Shown: positions 1 through 5,675 of the stretch, one piece after another | Position numbering within the stretch: the stretch's first letter is position 1 | Layout: every line of letters starts with the position of its first letter | From: Candidatus Delongbacteria bacterium | GTDB lineage: Bacteria; Delongbacteria; UBA4055 | Reading direction: 5' to 3' | DNA: 7,937 nt | NCBI GenBank assembly: GCA_027858795.1 | Contig: JAQICF010000037.1 | Span: 1 to 7,937, forward strand | Position numbers and translations under genes: made by a program | Notes under the pieces: model-generated | Database searches by the model: none | What the model was told of the DNA's origin: nothing | The model's input: the letters and a program-made list of their open reading frames with translations, nothing else

Positions 1-28
1 TGACAAGAAAAAAATAATACAGTATATT
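1..28 (+). promoter_or_regulatory. Sigma-70-type promoter of the tRNA-Val/tRNA-Asp operon, cut by the window edge
   Basis: The window opens with TGACA at 1-5, which would complete a consensus -35 box if the base before it is T. A -10 box TATATT lies at 23-28 with a 17-base spacer. Predicted transcription would start near 35, about 7 bases before the tRNA-Val 5' end. The first base of the -35 box is outside the window and so is not seen. Confidence 0.6.
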
Positions 29-41
29 TGCGCAGTCATTT

Positions 42-116
42 GGGAGCTTAGCTCAGTTGGTTTAGAGCTCCTGCCTTACAAGCAGGAGGTCACTAGTTCG
101 AATCTAGTAGTTCCCA
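42..116 (+). tRNA. tRNA-Val (anticodon UAC)
   Basis: A complete cloverleaf can be folded. The acceptor stem GGGAGCT pairs with AGTTCCC (one G-U), with discriminator A at 116. The anticodon stem CCTGC/GCAGG (70-74/82-86) encloses the loop CTTACAA, giving anticodon TAC at 77-79, which reads GUA and related valine codons. The T arm contains the normal GTTCGAATC. The 3' CCA is not encoded (CAA follows), so it must be added after transcription. Only 5 bases separate it from the next tRNA, so the two are co-transcribed. Confidence 0.97.
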
Positions 117-121
117 CAAAT

Positions 122-195
122 GGTCCGGTAGTTCAACTGGTTAGAGCACCTGCCTGTCACGCAGGACGTTGCGAGTTCGAGTCTCGTCCGGACCG
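122..195 (+). tRNA. tRNA-Asp (anticodon GUC)
   Basis: The acceptor stem GGTCCGG/CCGGACC pairs perfectly, with discriminator G at 195, as expected for tRNA-Asp. The anticodon stem CCTGC/GCAGG (149-153/161-165) encloses CTGTCAC, giving anticodon GTC at 156-158. The T loop GTTCGAGTC is standard. CCA is not encoded. This is the second member of the tRNA pair and lies directly before an intrinsic terminator. Confidence 0.97.
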
Positions 196-197
196 CT

Positions 198-224
198 AAG
201 AAGACACTGAAAAGTGTCTTTTTT
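198..224 (+). terminator. Intrinsic terminator of the tRNA operon
   Basis: The perfect 8-bp stem AAGACACT/AGTGTCTT (201-208/213-220) has a GAAA tetraloop and runs into a T tract (219-224). The flanking AAG/TTT can extend the stem. It lies 3 bases after tRNA-Asp and separates the tRNAs from yajC. Confidence 0.9.
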
Positions 225-257
225 AGTTTATATAGGTTTATGATAAATAATCTTGCT

Positions 258-287
258 TTGATAATGTCTAAAACTTATATTTATAAT
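258..287 (+). promoter_or_regulatory. Sigma-70-type promoter of yajC-def
   Basis: A -35 box TTGATA (258-263, 5 of 6 consensus bases) and a perfect -10 TATAAT (282-287) are separated by 18 bases. The predicted start near 294 leaves a leader of roughly 18 bases before the yajC ATG. This is not the Bacteroidota promoter type, which bears on the host's affiliation. Confidence 0.7.
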
Positions 288-311
288 CCTACAAACTAAC
301 ACGGAGAAAAC

Positions 312-647
312 ATGAACACATATGATCTTATAGCAATGTCACAAGCAGGTGGAGAAGGAGCAGAAGGAAGTGGATTCGCAGGAATGATTCCTTTTATTTT
401 AATTATATTCATTATTTATTTTTTAATGATAAGACCTCAGAGCAAGAAAGCAAAAGCTCAGAAGTTAATGTTGACAGAGTTGACTAAAGGTGACAAAGTA
501 GTTACTATTGGCGGTATCTATGGCACGATCGTAGAAGTGAGAGATCAGACTTTTATTGTTAAAGTATCAAACAGCACTGATATGGAAATGCTTAAAAGCA
601 GTGTTGCAGAGCAAGTTAAAGAACAAACTTTAGAAAAAAAACAGTAG
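312..647 (+). CDS. yajC: Preprotein translocase subunit YajC
   Basis: YajC is a small inner-membrane accessory subunit that associates with SecDF and the Sec translocon. The 111-residue product has a short Gly/Glu-rich N-terminus, one transmembrane helix at about residues 25-40, and directly after it the family's RPQ-x-K basic stretch (41-50). The cytoplasmic domain follows, with the conserved GDKVVTIGGIYGTI region (60-73). The length is normal for the family. The ATG start is preceded by ACGGAG (301-306) with 5 bases to the start. def follows after 9 bases, so the two form an operon. The secDF genes that often follow yajC are absent here. Nothing looks broken. Confidence 0.95.
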   Translation: MNTYDLIAMSQAGGEGAEGSGFAGMIPFILIIFIIYFLMIRPQSKKAKAQKLMLTELTKGDKVVTIGGIYGTIVEVRDQTFIVKVSNSTDMEMLKSSVAEQVKEQTLEKKQ

Positions 648-656
648 GTTAGAAAA

Positions 657-1175
657 GTGGAAATCAAGACTTACGGTGCTGAAGTATTAAACAAAAGAGC
701 ATTAGAAGTAGCTGAAATAACAGATGATCTTAAGAAAACTATTGAAGAAATGATCATTGAATGTCCCAAAGCCAATGGTATAGGATTAGCAGCACCTCAG
801 ATCGGTATATCTAAAAGATTTTTTGTTGTAACTATGCTTGACCATGAGAATGAGCAAGGTGATATTGTAAAAGGCTTTAAAGAAGCATTTATAAATCCAG
901 AGATACTAGAGAAGAAAGGCAGTGTTAAGATGGAAGAGGGTTGTTTATCTGTTCCAGGGATATATGAAATTGTCGAGAGAGCTGAAGAAATAACTGTTGA
1001 TTACACCGATATCAATGGTGATAAGAAAACTTTAGATGCAGATGGTATGTTAGCTAGGGTAGTATTGCATGAGTATGACCATCTGGAGGGAATCCTTTTT
1101 ATTTCCAGGATACCGCAGATAAAAAAAGATCTTCTCAGGAAAAAATTAAGGTATATGAAAAAGAAGAATGATTAA
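657..1175 (+). CDS. def: Peptide deformylase
   Basis: This metalloenzyme removes the formyl group from the N-terminal methionine of nascent proteins in the cytoplasm. All three family motifs are present in the 172-residue product: GIGLAAPQ (41-48), EGCLS with metal ligand Cys96 (94-98), and HEYDH with ligands His138 and His142 and catalytic Glu139 (138-142). The start is GTG. No ATG is available near the expected N-terminus, and the N-terminal sequence MEIKTYG aligns with the normal beginning of the family. The Shine-Dalgarno is weak (AGG at 646-648, overlapping the yajC stop), so translational coupling to yajC is plausible. The stop codon runs into a strong terminator. Confidence 0.97.
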   Translation: MEIKTYGAEVLNKRALEVAEITDDLKKTIEEMIIECPKANGIGLAAPQIGISKRFFVVTMLDHENEQGDIVKGFKEAFINPEILEKKGSVKMEEGCLSVPGIYEIVERAEEITVDYTDINGDKKTLDADGMLARVVLHEYDHLEGILFISRIPQIKKDLLRKKLRYMKKKND

Positions 1176-1199
1176 AAAAGGGGCTCAGCCCCTTTTTTT
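1174..1199. terminator. Bidirectional intrinsic terminator between def and the metallophosphoesterase gene
   Basis: The perfect GC stem GGGGC/GCCCC (1180-1184/1188-1192) has a TCA loop. It is flanked by an A run on the left (1174-1179) and a T run on the right (1193-1199), so it reads as an intrinsic terminator on both strands. It overlaps the last bases of both stop codons, a compact arrangement for convergent genes. Confidence 0.93.
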
Positions 1200-1926
1200 A
1201 TTTTATAAAATGAGTTTTGGTGGTTACTTTATTTCCATCAACTTCGATTAAGGTCCATCCAGGATTGGTATGTTTAATATTAAATGTTGTAGGTTTTTTT
1301 CCTATTTGAAACCAAGTTGAAGGTGCAATAGAAAAACAAAAATTCTCCTTTTGGACAAAATGGGAAGTGTGATAATGACCACAGAATATATGGTTAGTTC
1401 TTTCGTTTTGATTGAGGAATGATGTAGTGTCTAAATGATTAGAAAGAGGATATTTTGAATCCATATATTTACAATTTGCCAATGAGGGTGGATGATGCAT
1501 AAATACAAGAACATTGCTACCATCATCATTTATGTCAAGTTCATCTTGTAAACGATCTAAGTCAAGATATTCAGAAGCTGTATCACAAAATATTAAGGTA
1601 TAGTCATTAACTTTTTTAGAGAAAAATACAGAACCATTCTTATAATATTTTTCAAATGAGAATGCTTTTACAAAAAGAGTAACATCATCGTGATTTCCTG
1701 GAATAACTGCGTAGTTAATACCTTTTAAAGTTCTTTTAATCCACTCATAAGGATTATCATCAACATCAAGAGCAAGATCTCCAGAAATAACAAGTATATC
1801 AAAATAATGCTTCTTTATTTCATTCAAAGCTTGTAGATAATTATCTCGAAGATTTACCTCGTTCATTATCTTATCTTTTTCACTTACGTGAATATCACTT
1901 AATTGTGCGATAACTAATTTCTTCAT
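1198..1926 (-). CDS. Calcineurin-like metallophosphoesterase (CpdA/Icc-like, cyclic-nucleotide phosphodiesterase type)
   Basis: This is a dinuclear metal phosphoesterase. It carries the full class III signature in order: DIH (11-13), GD (49-50), GNHD (77-80), HH (144-145) and GHYH (183-186). The spacing and the C-terminal extension resemble CpdA/Icc-type 3',5'-cyclic-AMP phosphodiesterases, but the substrate cannot be fixed from sequence, and other phosphomonoester or diester substrates are possible. The predicted product is cytoplasmic, with no signal peptide. I chose the ATG at 1926 (242 residues) because GGAAG lies 6 bases upstream. An in-frame TTG at 1929 would add one residue and sits too close to that site. 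The gene stands alone and is divergent from the B12 operon. Confidence 0.9.
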   Translation of the reverse strand: MKKLVIAQLSDIHVSEKDKIMNEVNLRDNYLQALNEIKKHYFDILVISGDLALDVDDNPYEWIKRTLKGINYAVIPGNHDDVTLFVKAFSFEKYYKNGSVFFSKKVNDYTLIFCDTASEYLDLDRLQDELDINDDGSNVLVFMHHPPSLANCKYMDSKYPLSNHLDTTSFLNQNERTNHIFCGHYHTSHFVQKENFCFSIAPSTWFQIGKKPTTFNIKHTNPGWTLIEVDGNKVTTKTHFIK

Positions 1927-1962
1927 CAATTACTTCCGATTATTATGCATTCAAACTTATAA

Positions 1963-1968
1963 ATTATA
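1963..1968 (-). promoter_or_regulatory. Possible -10 box of the metallophosphoesterase gene
   Basis: On the minus strand TATAAT is found here, which would place the transcription start about 28 bases before the ATG at 1926. I find no convincing -35 box at 16-18 bases, so this is a weak call. Confidence 0.35.
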
Positions 1969-2019
1969 AAGATAAAATATGCTAATCTTTACGAAACAAT
2001 GCAATAAGAAAATATTTTG

Positions 2020-2048
2020 TTGTTACTTACTTAGAAATGTATTAGATT
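2020..2048 (+). promoter_or_regulatory. Candidate promoter of the cobalamin operon
   Basis: TTGTTA (2020-2025, 4 of 6) and TAGATT (2043-2048, 4 of 6) are 17 bases apart. The predicted start near 2055 lies just before the first riboswitch helix at 2062, the expected position. Both boxes are imperfect. The rest of 1930-2060 shows no other structure that I can support. Confidence 0.4.
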
Positions 2049-2061
2049 ACTATTGTAATAT

Positions 2062-2172
2062 TGACCTTTGGTTATGGAATTCTGTGAGAGTCAGAAGCTG
2101 CCCCGCAACCGTTAAAGCCGGATCTTTACCAAATGTGTCACTGCAATAATGCAGTTTCTTCGTGGGGAGATG
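2062..2172 (+). promoter_or_regulatory. Cobalamin (vitamin B12) riboswitch, apparently with a translation-type expression platform
   Basis: The conserved core can be read in order: GGAA (2076-2079), GTGAGA (2084-2089), GCTGCCCCGCAACCGT (2097-2112), then a B12-box-like AAGCCGGAT with ACC further on (2115-2130). Helices: P1 TGAC/GTCA (2062-2065/2137-2140), P2 TTTGGT/ACCAAA (2067-2072/2128-2133), and a TTCTG/CAGAA arm (2080-2084/2092-2096). The P6 arm is collapsed to CCG/CGG (2109-2111/2119-2121). Downstream come a hairpin CTGCA/TGCAG (2141-2145/2150-2154) and a P13-like hairpin TCT/AGA whose loop holds GTGGGG (2162-2167). That loop can pair with CCCCGC (2101-2106) in L5, and it contains the Shine-Dalgarno sequence of the next gene. 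By analogy with known cobalamin riboswitches, ligand binding should stabilise this kissing pair and switch expression off. Confidence 0.93.
2164..2169 (+). promoter_or_regulatory. Shine-Dalgarno site of btuB inside the riboswitch's L13 loop
   Basis: GGGGAG lies 8 bases before the TTG at 2178, an optimal spacing, and 23 bases before the next in-frame ATG (2193), which has no site of its own. It therefore decides the start. Its first four G's are also the bases predicted to pair with the riboswitch L5 loop. Confidence 0.7.
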
Positions 2173-2177
2173 TAAGT

Positions 2178-4583
2178 TTGAAAATTATTTTCATGTCATA
2201 CATTCCTGCTAACAGCAGGATTTTTAATTTAACAGCATTTCTATTATTTTTTATTATTGAAAATTTATTCTCAGGTTCAAGGTTTGTAGGTATTGTTACC
2301 GACAAAAATAATGTACCTATACAAGATGTGAATATTGAAATGTATCCTACCTCTTTAGGTACTACAACTGATGAGAATGGTTATTTCTACTTTTCAAGAA
2401 TCGACAATGGTAAATATATATTAAATTTTCACCATATATCTTATGAACCACAAAAGTTAGAAGTTGTTTCCGGGGTGGAAGATAAAGTGAAAATAAAAAT
2501 TCAACTGGAAAATAGTTCAATAGAGCTTAATCCAATTACAATATCTAAGATTTCTTCATTTGGAGAAAAAAAAATAATTGAATATAAACAAATTTCAAAT
2601 TCGAATTCTTCTAACCTTGTAGAATTATTACAAGATCATTCGTCTATTTCAATTGATAAAACTGATGGAATTAATACTAAAATTTCTATTAGAGGGTCTG
2701 AAAGTAAACAAGTATCTGTAATGTTGGATGGAATTATCATAAACTCTACAATGGATGGTTCATTTGATATAAATACTATACCTGTTGAGATCGTAGATCA
2801 TATTGAAATTTACAAAGGTGGAGATCTTACACTTTCTTCACAGGGAATGGGTGGAATAATTAATGTTATTACCAAAAAACAAATTAAGAATAAAGAACTT
2901 TCTATCAACTATTCAAATTCAGGATATTTCAGCGATAGGGATGAAATATCTCTACATCGATTTAACAATAATCAAATATCAACGACCTTATCTTGGCCAT
3001 TTAAAATCGGAAACTTGATTTTTTCATATGCTAATAGAAGAGATGAAAATAATTGGTCGTACATAAATGTTGCAAAAGCTGATGAGTATAGGTATATAAA
3101 CAATCCGAATATTCCGAGAGTGCAGATAAATGCGTACAACAATAGTAATAATATATACTCGATGTTCAATGGTAACTATAAAAAGATAAAATATGGAATA
3201 GCATTAAGTTATAACTCTATTAAATATGGAATGCCCGGATGGTATGATCAATTATATGAATCCGCATATTTGGAAAGGGATGATCTAAGTTTTAAAATAT
3301 TCTACGATCATAAAATAAATAACGATATAAATCTGAAGATAAATACATATCAAGATAATGGATCAAAACATATTTTTATTAATGAGATAGATTCGTTTTA
3401 CTTCGTTGATAATAAAGATAAATACAGTAATAAAGGCATTAAAATATCAACTTCATACAACTCTGAATTATTTAACTTGTTTTCTGGATTAGACTTATTT
3501 GCAGGAGTAGATTTATTTTCAAGATTAGATTTATTTGCAGGAGTAGAATATAAAGAAGAAGAAGTAGAATCTGAAATGATAGTTGGGTACAAGCAATTCA
3601 GAGAGAATTCTTCTGCATTTTCTAAAGTTGAATTGGTTCAAAATATTTTCAGTGACAATTATAAATTTCATATTCAAGGTGGTATAAGGGAGGAGTATTT
3701 CTCGAATACCAATGAATTTGAAACACTATATTCTTATGGAACTTTTATAGAAATTTTACACGGAAGCATCTCAATAATTCCAAAATTCGGATATCAGAAA
3801 AACTATAGATTGCCAACATTTAGTTCAATGTTCTGGGCAGACAATCTATACAGCTCCGGTAATCCAGATCTGAAACCTGAGTTCTCAAGTATGTATGATG
3901 GTGCACTGGCATTTTCTTTTACGAATGACAAGTTATCTACTTCACTGTCCTTTTCATATTATAATAAGGAACTCGACGATCTTATTGTTTGGGTAAAGAA
4001 ATCTACCGGAAAATATATGCCTGAAAATCTTCGGGGTGGAGAAATATCAGGAACTGAGAGTGATATTAGTTTTTCCTACAATGATCTTTTAAAAGATCTT
4101 ATTGTTTGGGTAAAAAAATCTACAGGAAAATATATGCCGGAAAACCTTCGCGGTGGAGAAATATCTGGAACTGAGAGTGATATTCGTAATTCTTACAACG
4201 ATTTCTTAAAATTATCATTCAGCTTGAACACTTTATCTTCAAAGCAATTTACAGATAATATTGCCACACATGATAAAGAAATTATATATAAGCCAAATAA
4301 GATATTTTCTGCAAAAGTAGAATATACTTATAAAGATTTTAAGGTAGGATATATCTCAAAGTATAATGGGCACATGTTCTTAAATGAAACAAACAGTATC
4401 GATATTGATCCGTTTTGGTTACACAACATTCAAATAGCTTATACAAAGGTTATAAGCGAGCATATGTCAGCGAAGTTTTACTTAAGCTCTGATAATCTTC
4501 TGGATGAACAATATCAAGTTATATACGGTTATCCAATGCCAGGTAGGAAGATAGAGACAGGAATAAAATTTAAAATTAAATAA
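2178..4583 (+). CDS. btuB: TonB-dependent outer-membrane receptor, probable cobalamin transporter BtuB
   Basis: A 22-strand-type TonB-dependent receptor, predicted here to import cobalamin because a B12 riboswitch controls it. Order (801 residues from the TTG): signal peptide to about 33, CarboxypepD_reg-like domain (about 36-110), Ton-box-like ITIS (120-123), plug (about 144-235, ending NVITKK), then barrel with the family's PENLRGGEISGTE and GYPMPGR segments near the C-terminus. I chose TTG 2178 for its Shine-Dalgarno site at 8 bases. ATG 2193 is the alternative, and ATG 2133 lies inside the riboswitch fold. Oddities: two in-frame tandem repeats in the barrel (434-457 and 601-678), a final residue Lys where the aromatic beta-signal residue is usual, and a terminator-like hairpin in the signal-peptide codons. 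The receptor assignment is firm. The substrate is inferred from the riboswitch and the neighbouring lipoprotein. Confidence 0.88.
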   Translation: MKIIFMSYIPANSRIFNLTAFLLFFIIENLFSGSRFVGIVTDKNNVPIQDVNIEMYPTSLGTTTDENGYFYFSRIDNGKYILNFHHISYEPQKLEVVSGVEDKVKIKIQLENSSIELNPITISKISSFGEKKIIEYKQISNSNSSNLVELLQDHSSISIDKTDGINTKISIRGSESKQVSVMLDGIIINSTMDGSFDINTIPVEIVDHIEIYKGGDLTLSSQGMGGIINVITKKQIKNKELSINYSNSGYFSDRDEISLHRFNNNQISTTLSWPFKIGNLIFSYANRRDENNWSYINVAKADEYRYINNPNIPRVQINAYNNSNNIYSMFNGNYKKIKYGIALSYNSIKYGMPGWYDQLYESAYLERDDLSFKIFYDHKINNDINLKINTYQDNGSKHIFINEIDSFYFVDNKDKYSNKGIKISTSYNSELFNLFSGLDLFAGVDLFSRLDLFAGVEYKEEEVESEMIVGYKQFRENSSAFSKVELVQNIFSDNYKFHIQGGIREEYFSNTNEFETLYSYGTFIEILHGSISIIPKFGYQKNYRLPTFSSMFWADNLYSSGNPDLKPEFSSMYDGALAFSFTNDKLSTSLSFSYYNKELDDLIVWVKKSTGKYMPENLRGGEISGTESDISFSYNDLLKDLIVWVKKSTGKYMPENLRGGEISGTESDIRNSYNDFLKLSFSLNTLSSKQFTDNIATHDKEIIYKPNKIFSAKVEYTYKDFKVGYISKYNGHMFLNETNSIDIDPFWLHNIQIAYTKVISEHMSAKFYLSSDNLLDEQYQVIYGYPMPGRKIETGIKFKIK
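2204..2225 (+). terminator. Terminator-like hairpin inside the start of btuB
   Basis: The perfect 7-bp stem TCCTGCT/AGCAGGA (2204-2210/2214-2220) with a 3-base loop is followed directly by TTTTT and an AT-rich tail. It has the form of an intrinsic terminator but lies 26 bases past the TTG start and 11 past the ATG, in codons for the signal-peptide N-region. A ribosome initiating there would cover or disrupt it, so it could act only when translation is blocked. Confidence 0.5.
3477..3548 (+). repeat. Four tandem 18-bp units in btuB
   Basis: Four consecutive units encode LFSGLD, LFAGVD, LFSRLD and LFAGVE, a consensus L-F-[SA]-[GR]-[LV]-[DE]. They also read as two 36-bp units (3477-3512 and 3513-3548) that match at 31 of 36 bases. 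The array is exactly in frame, so unit gain or loss would change barrel length without a frameshift. Confidence 0.9.
3978..4211 (+). repeat. 117-bp tandem duplication in btuB
   Basis: Unit 1 (3978-4094) and unit 2 (4095-4211) are each 39 codons and match at 104 of 117 bases. In the first 30 codons all six differences are synonymous third-position changes, so 30 residues are identical. The three amino-acid changes fall in the last nine codons. Each unit carries the conserved DLIVWV ... PENLRGGEISGTES stretch of the receptor barrel, equal to about two beta-strands. Confidence 0.95.
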
Positions 4584-4600
4584 TAAACATAGGGTGTGAA

Positions 4601-5668
4601 ATGAAAAAGTTAGTAATGTTGATCGCAAGTGTAATTATCTTAATGAGTTGTTCTGAAGATACGAATCCATCAAATTCTGTAAATAAAGATGGAAGTATAT
4701 TTCTGTTTAATGGACTTGGAGATGTAGGAACACTATCTGTTGTAGATAATGATGGAATAATTACTAACGATGTTATGAATGTTGGTAAATGGCCTAATCA
4801 TATCATCGAAGATGGAGGAACTCTTTATGTTGTGAATTCTGGCAACAATAATATTCAGATGATAAATGCATCGAATAATGAAAATATAGGTTCAATCGAA
4901 CTCTCAGCATTCAGCAATCCAATGAGATCAGTTATTTGTAATGGTAAAGTTTATGCGACAAATTCTTTTGGTGCAGGAATTGATGTTTATTCATTCGATA
5001 AAGATTCACTAAAGACAATACCTGTTACAAATGTTCCTGATAGTTGTATTAATGGCGGAACTGATGCAATTGTTTCTTATGGTGACTATGTTTATGTTGG
5101 TGTAAAGAATGTAACTTATGATGCATCTTGGAATGCAGTATATGGTTTTGAATCTATCGTTGTAATAAATTCTCTTACTGATGAGATCGTTGCATCTGCA
5201 GAAATAGGGTATAATATAAGCGATATGATAATTGATACTGAAAATGAATTACATATTTTATGTGCTGGAAATCGGAATGATGTAAATGGTTTAGTAAAGG
5301 TATATAGTGCAGACGATATTACTAAACAAAATCCTGACGAAATTATACTTGGATCCCAGCCAAGTAGACTTGTCATGAATAGTGAAGGAATGATTTACGT
5401 TGGAATTGCAGGTTTAAATCTTGATTGGTCAGGTTTTGGAGGAATAATGAAGTATAATTCGAATACTAATGAAGTATTAAATGGTAGTAATGATCTTCTG
5501 TATACTTCAACGGAAAGTGGGATCATGGATCTAGCTATTGATGGTTATGATAAACTTTACGCACCTTTGTTCGACAAAAATGAACTTATAATATTTGAAA
5601 ATGATTCTATTGATATTGTACTAACTACAGGAACCGGTCCTCAAGGTCTTGTTTTTGTAAAGGAATAG
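4601..5668 (+). CDS. BtuG-like (YncE-type) beta-propeller lipoprotein
   Basis: Predicted lipoprotein of 355 residues. The N-terminus MKKLVMLIASVIILMSC is a type II signal with lipobox LMSC and lipidated Cys17. The following S-E-D is acidic, like the surface-export signal of Bacteroidota lipoproteins. The mature part consists of repeated propeller blades, for example LYVVNSGNNNIQMINA, VYATNSFGAGIDVYS and KLYAPLFDKNELIIFEND. In Bacteroides, BtuG is a surface beta-propeller lipoprotein that binds B12 very tightly and sits on BtuB. The same gene order under a B12 riboswitch suggests the same job here. It starts 17 bases after btuB, with AGGG (4591-4594) 6 bases before the ATG. A generic YncE/NHL propeller of another function cannot be excluded from sequence alone. 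Confidence 0.8.
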   Translation: MKKLVMLIASVIILMSCSEDTNPSNSVNKDGSIFLFNGLGDVGTLSVVDNDGIITNDVMNVGKWPNHIIEDGGTLYVVNSGNNNIQMINASNNENIGSIELSAFSNPMRSVICNGKVYATNSFGAGIDVYSFDKDSLKTIPVTNVPDSCINGGTDAIVSYGDYVYVGVKNVTYDASWNAVYGFESIVVINSLTDEIVASAEIGYNISDMIIDTENELHILCAGNRNDVNGLVKVYSADDITKQNPDEIILGSQPSRLVMNSEGMIYVGIAGLNLDWSGFGGIMKYNSNTNEVLNGSNDLLYTSTESGIMDLAIDGYDKLYAPLFDKNELIIFENDSIDIVLTTGTGPQGLVFVKE

Positions 5669-5675
5669 TTGTCTT

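Noticed and set aside
1927..1929. TTG at 1929 as the metallophosphoesterase start
   Set aside because: It adds only one residue, and its spacing to GGAAG is about 3 bases. The adjacent ATG at 1926 has better spacing.
2133..2177. ATG at 2133 as the btuB start
   Set aside because: It lies at the 3' side of riboswitch helix P2, has no Shine-Dalgarno site, and would put a non-signal-like stretch (MCHCNNAVSSWGDVS) before the signal peptide. TTG 2178 has GGGGAG at 8 bases.
2972..3592. Antisense open frames opposite btuB (2972-3169 and 3398-3592)
   Set aside because: Short frames without ribosome-binding sites or recognisable domains. The second only mirrors the 18-bp repeat array. The btuB frame explains both regions.
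3978..4211. The 117-bp duplication as an assembly artefact
   Set aside because: The two units differ at 13 scattered positions, mostly synonymous, which an assembly stutter of one unit would not produce.
5116..5376. Antisense open frame opposite the lipoprotein gene
   Set aside because: No ribosome-binding site and no family features. It is a by-product of the propeller coding sequence.
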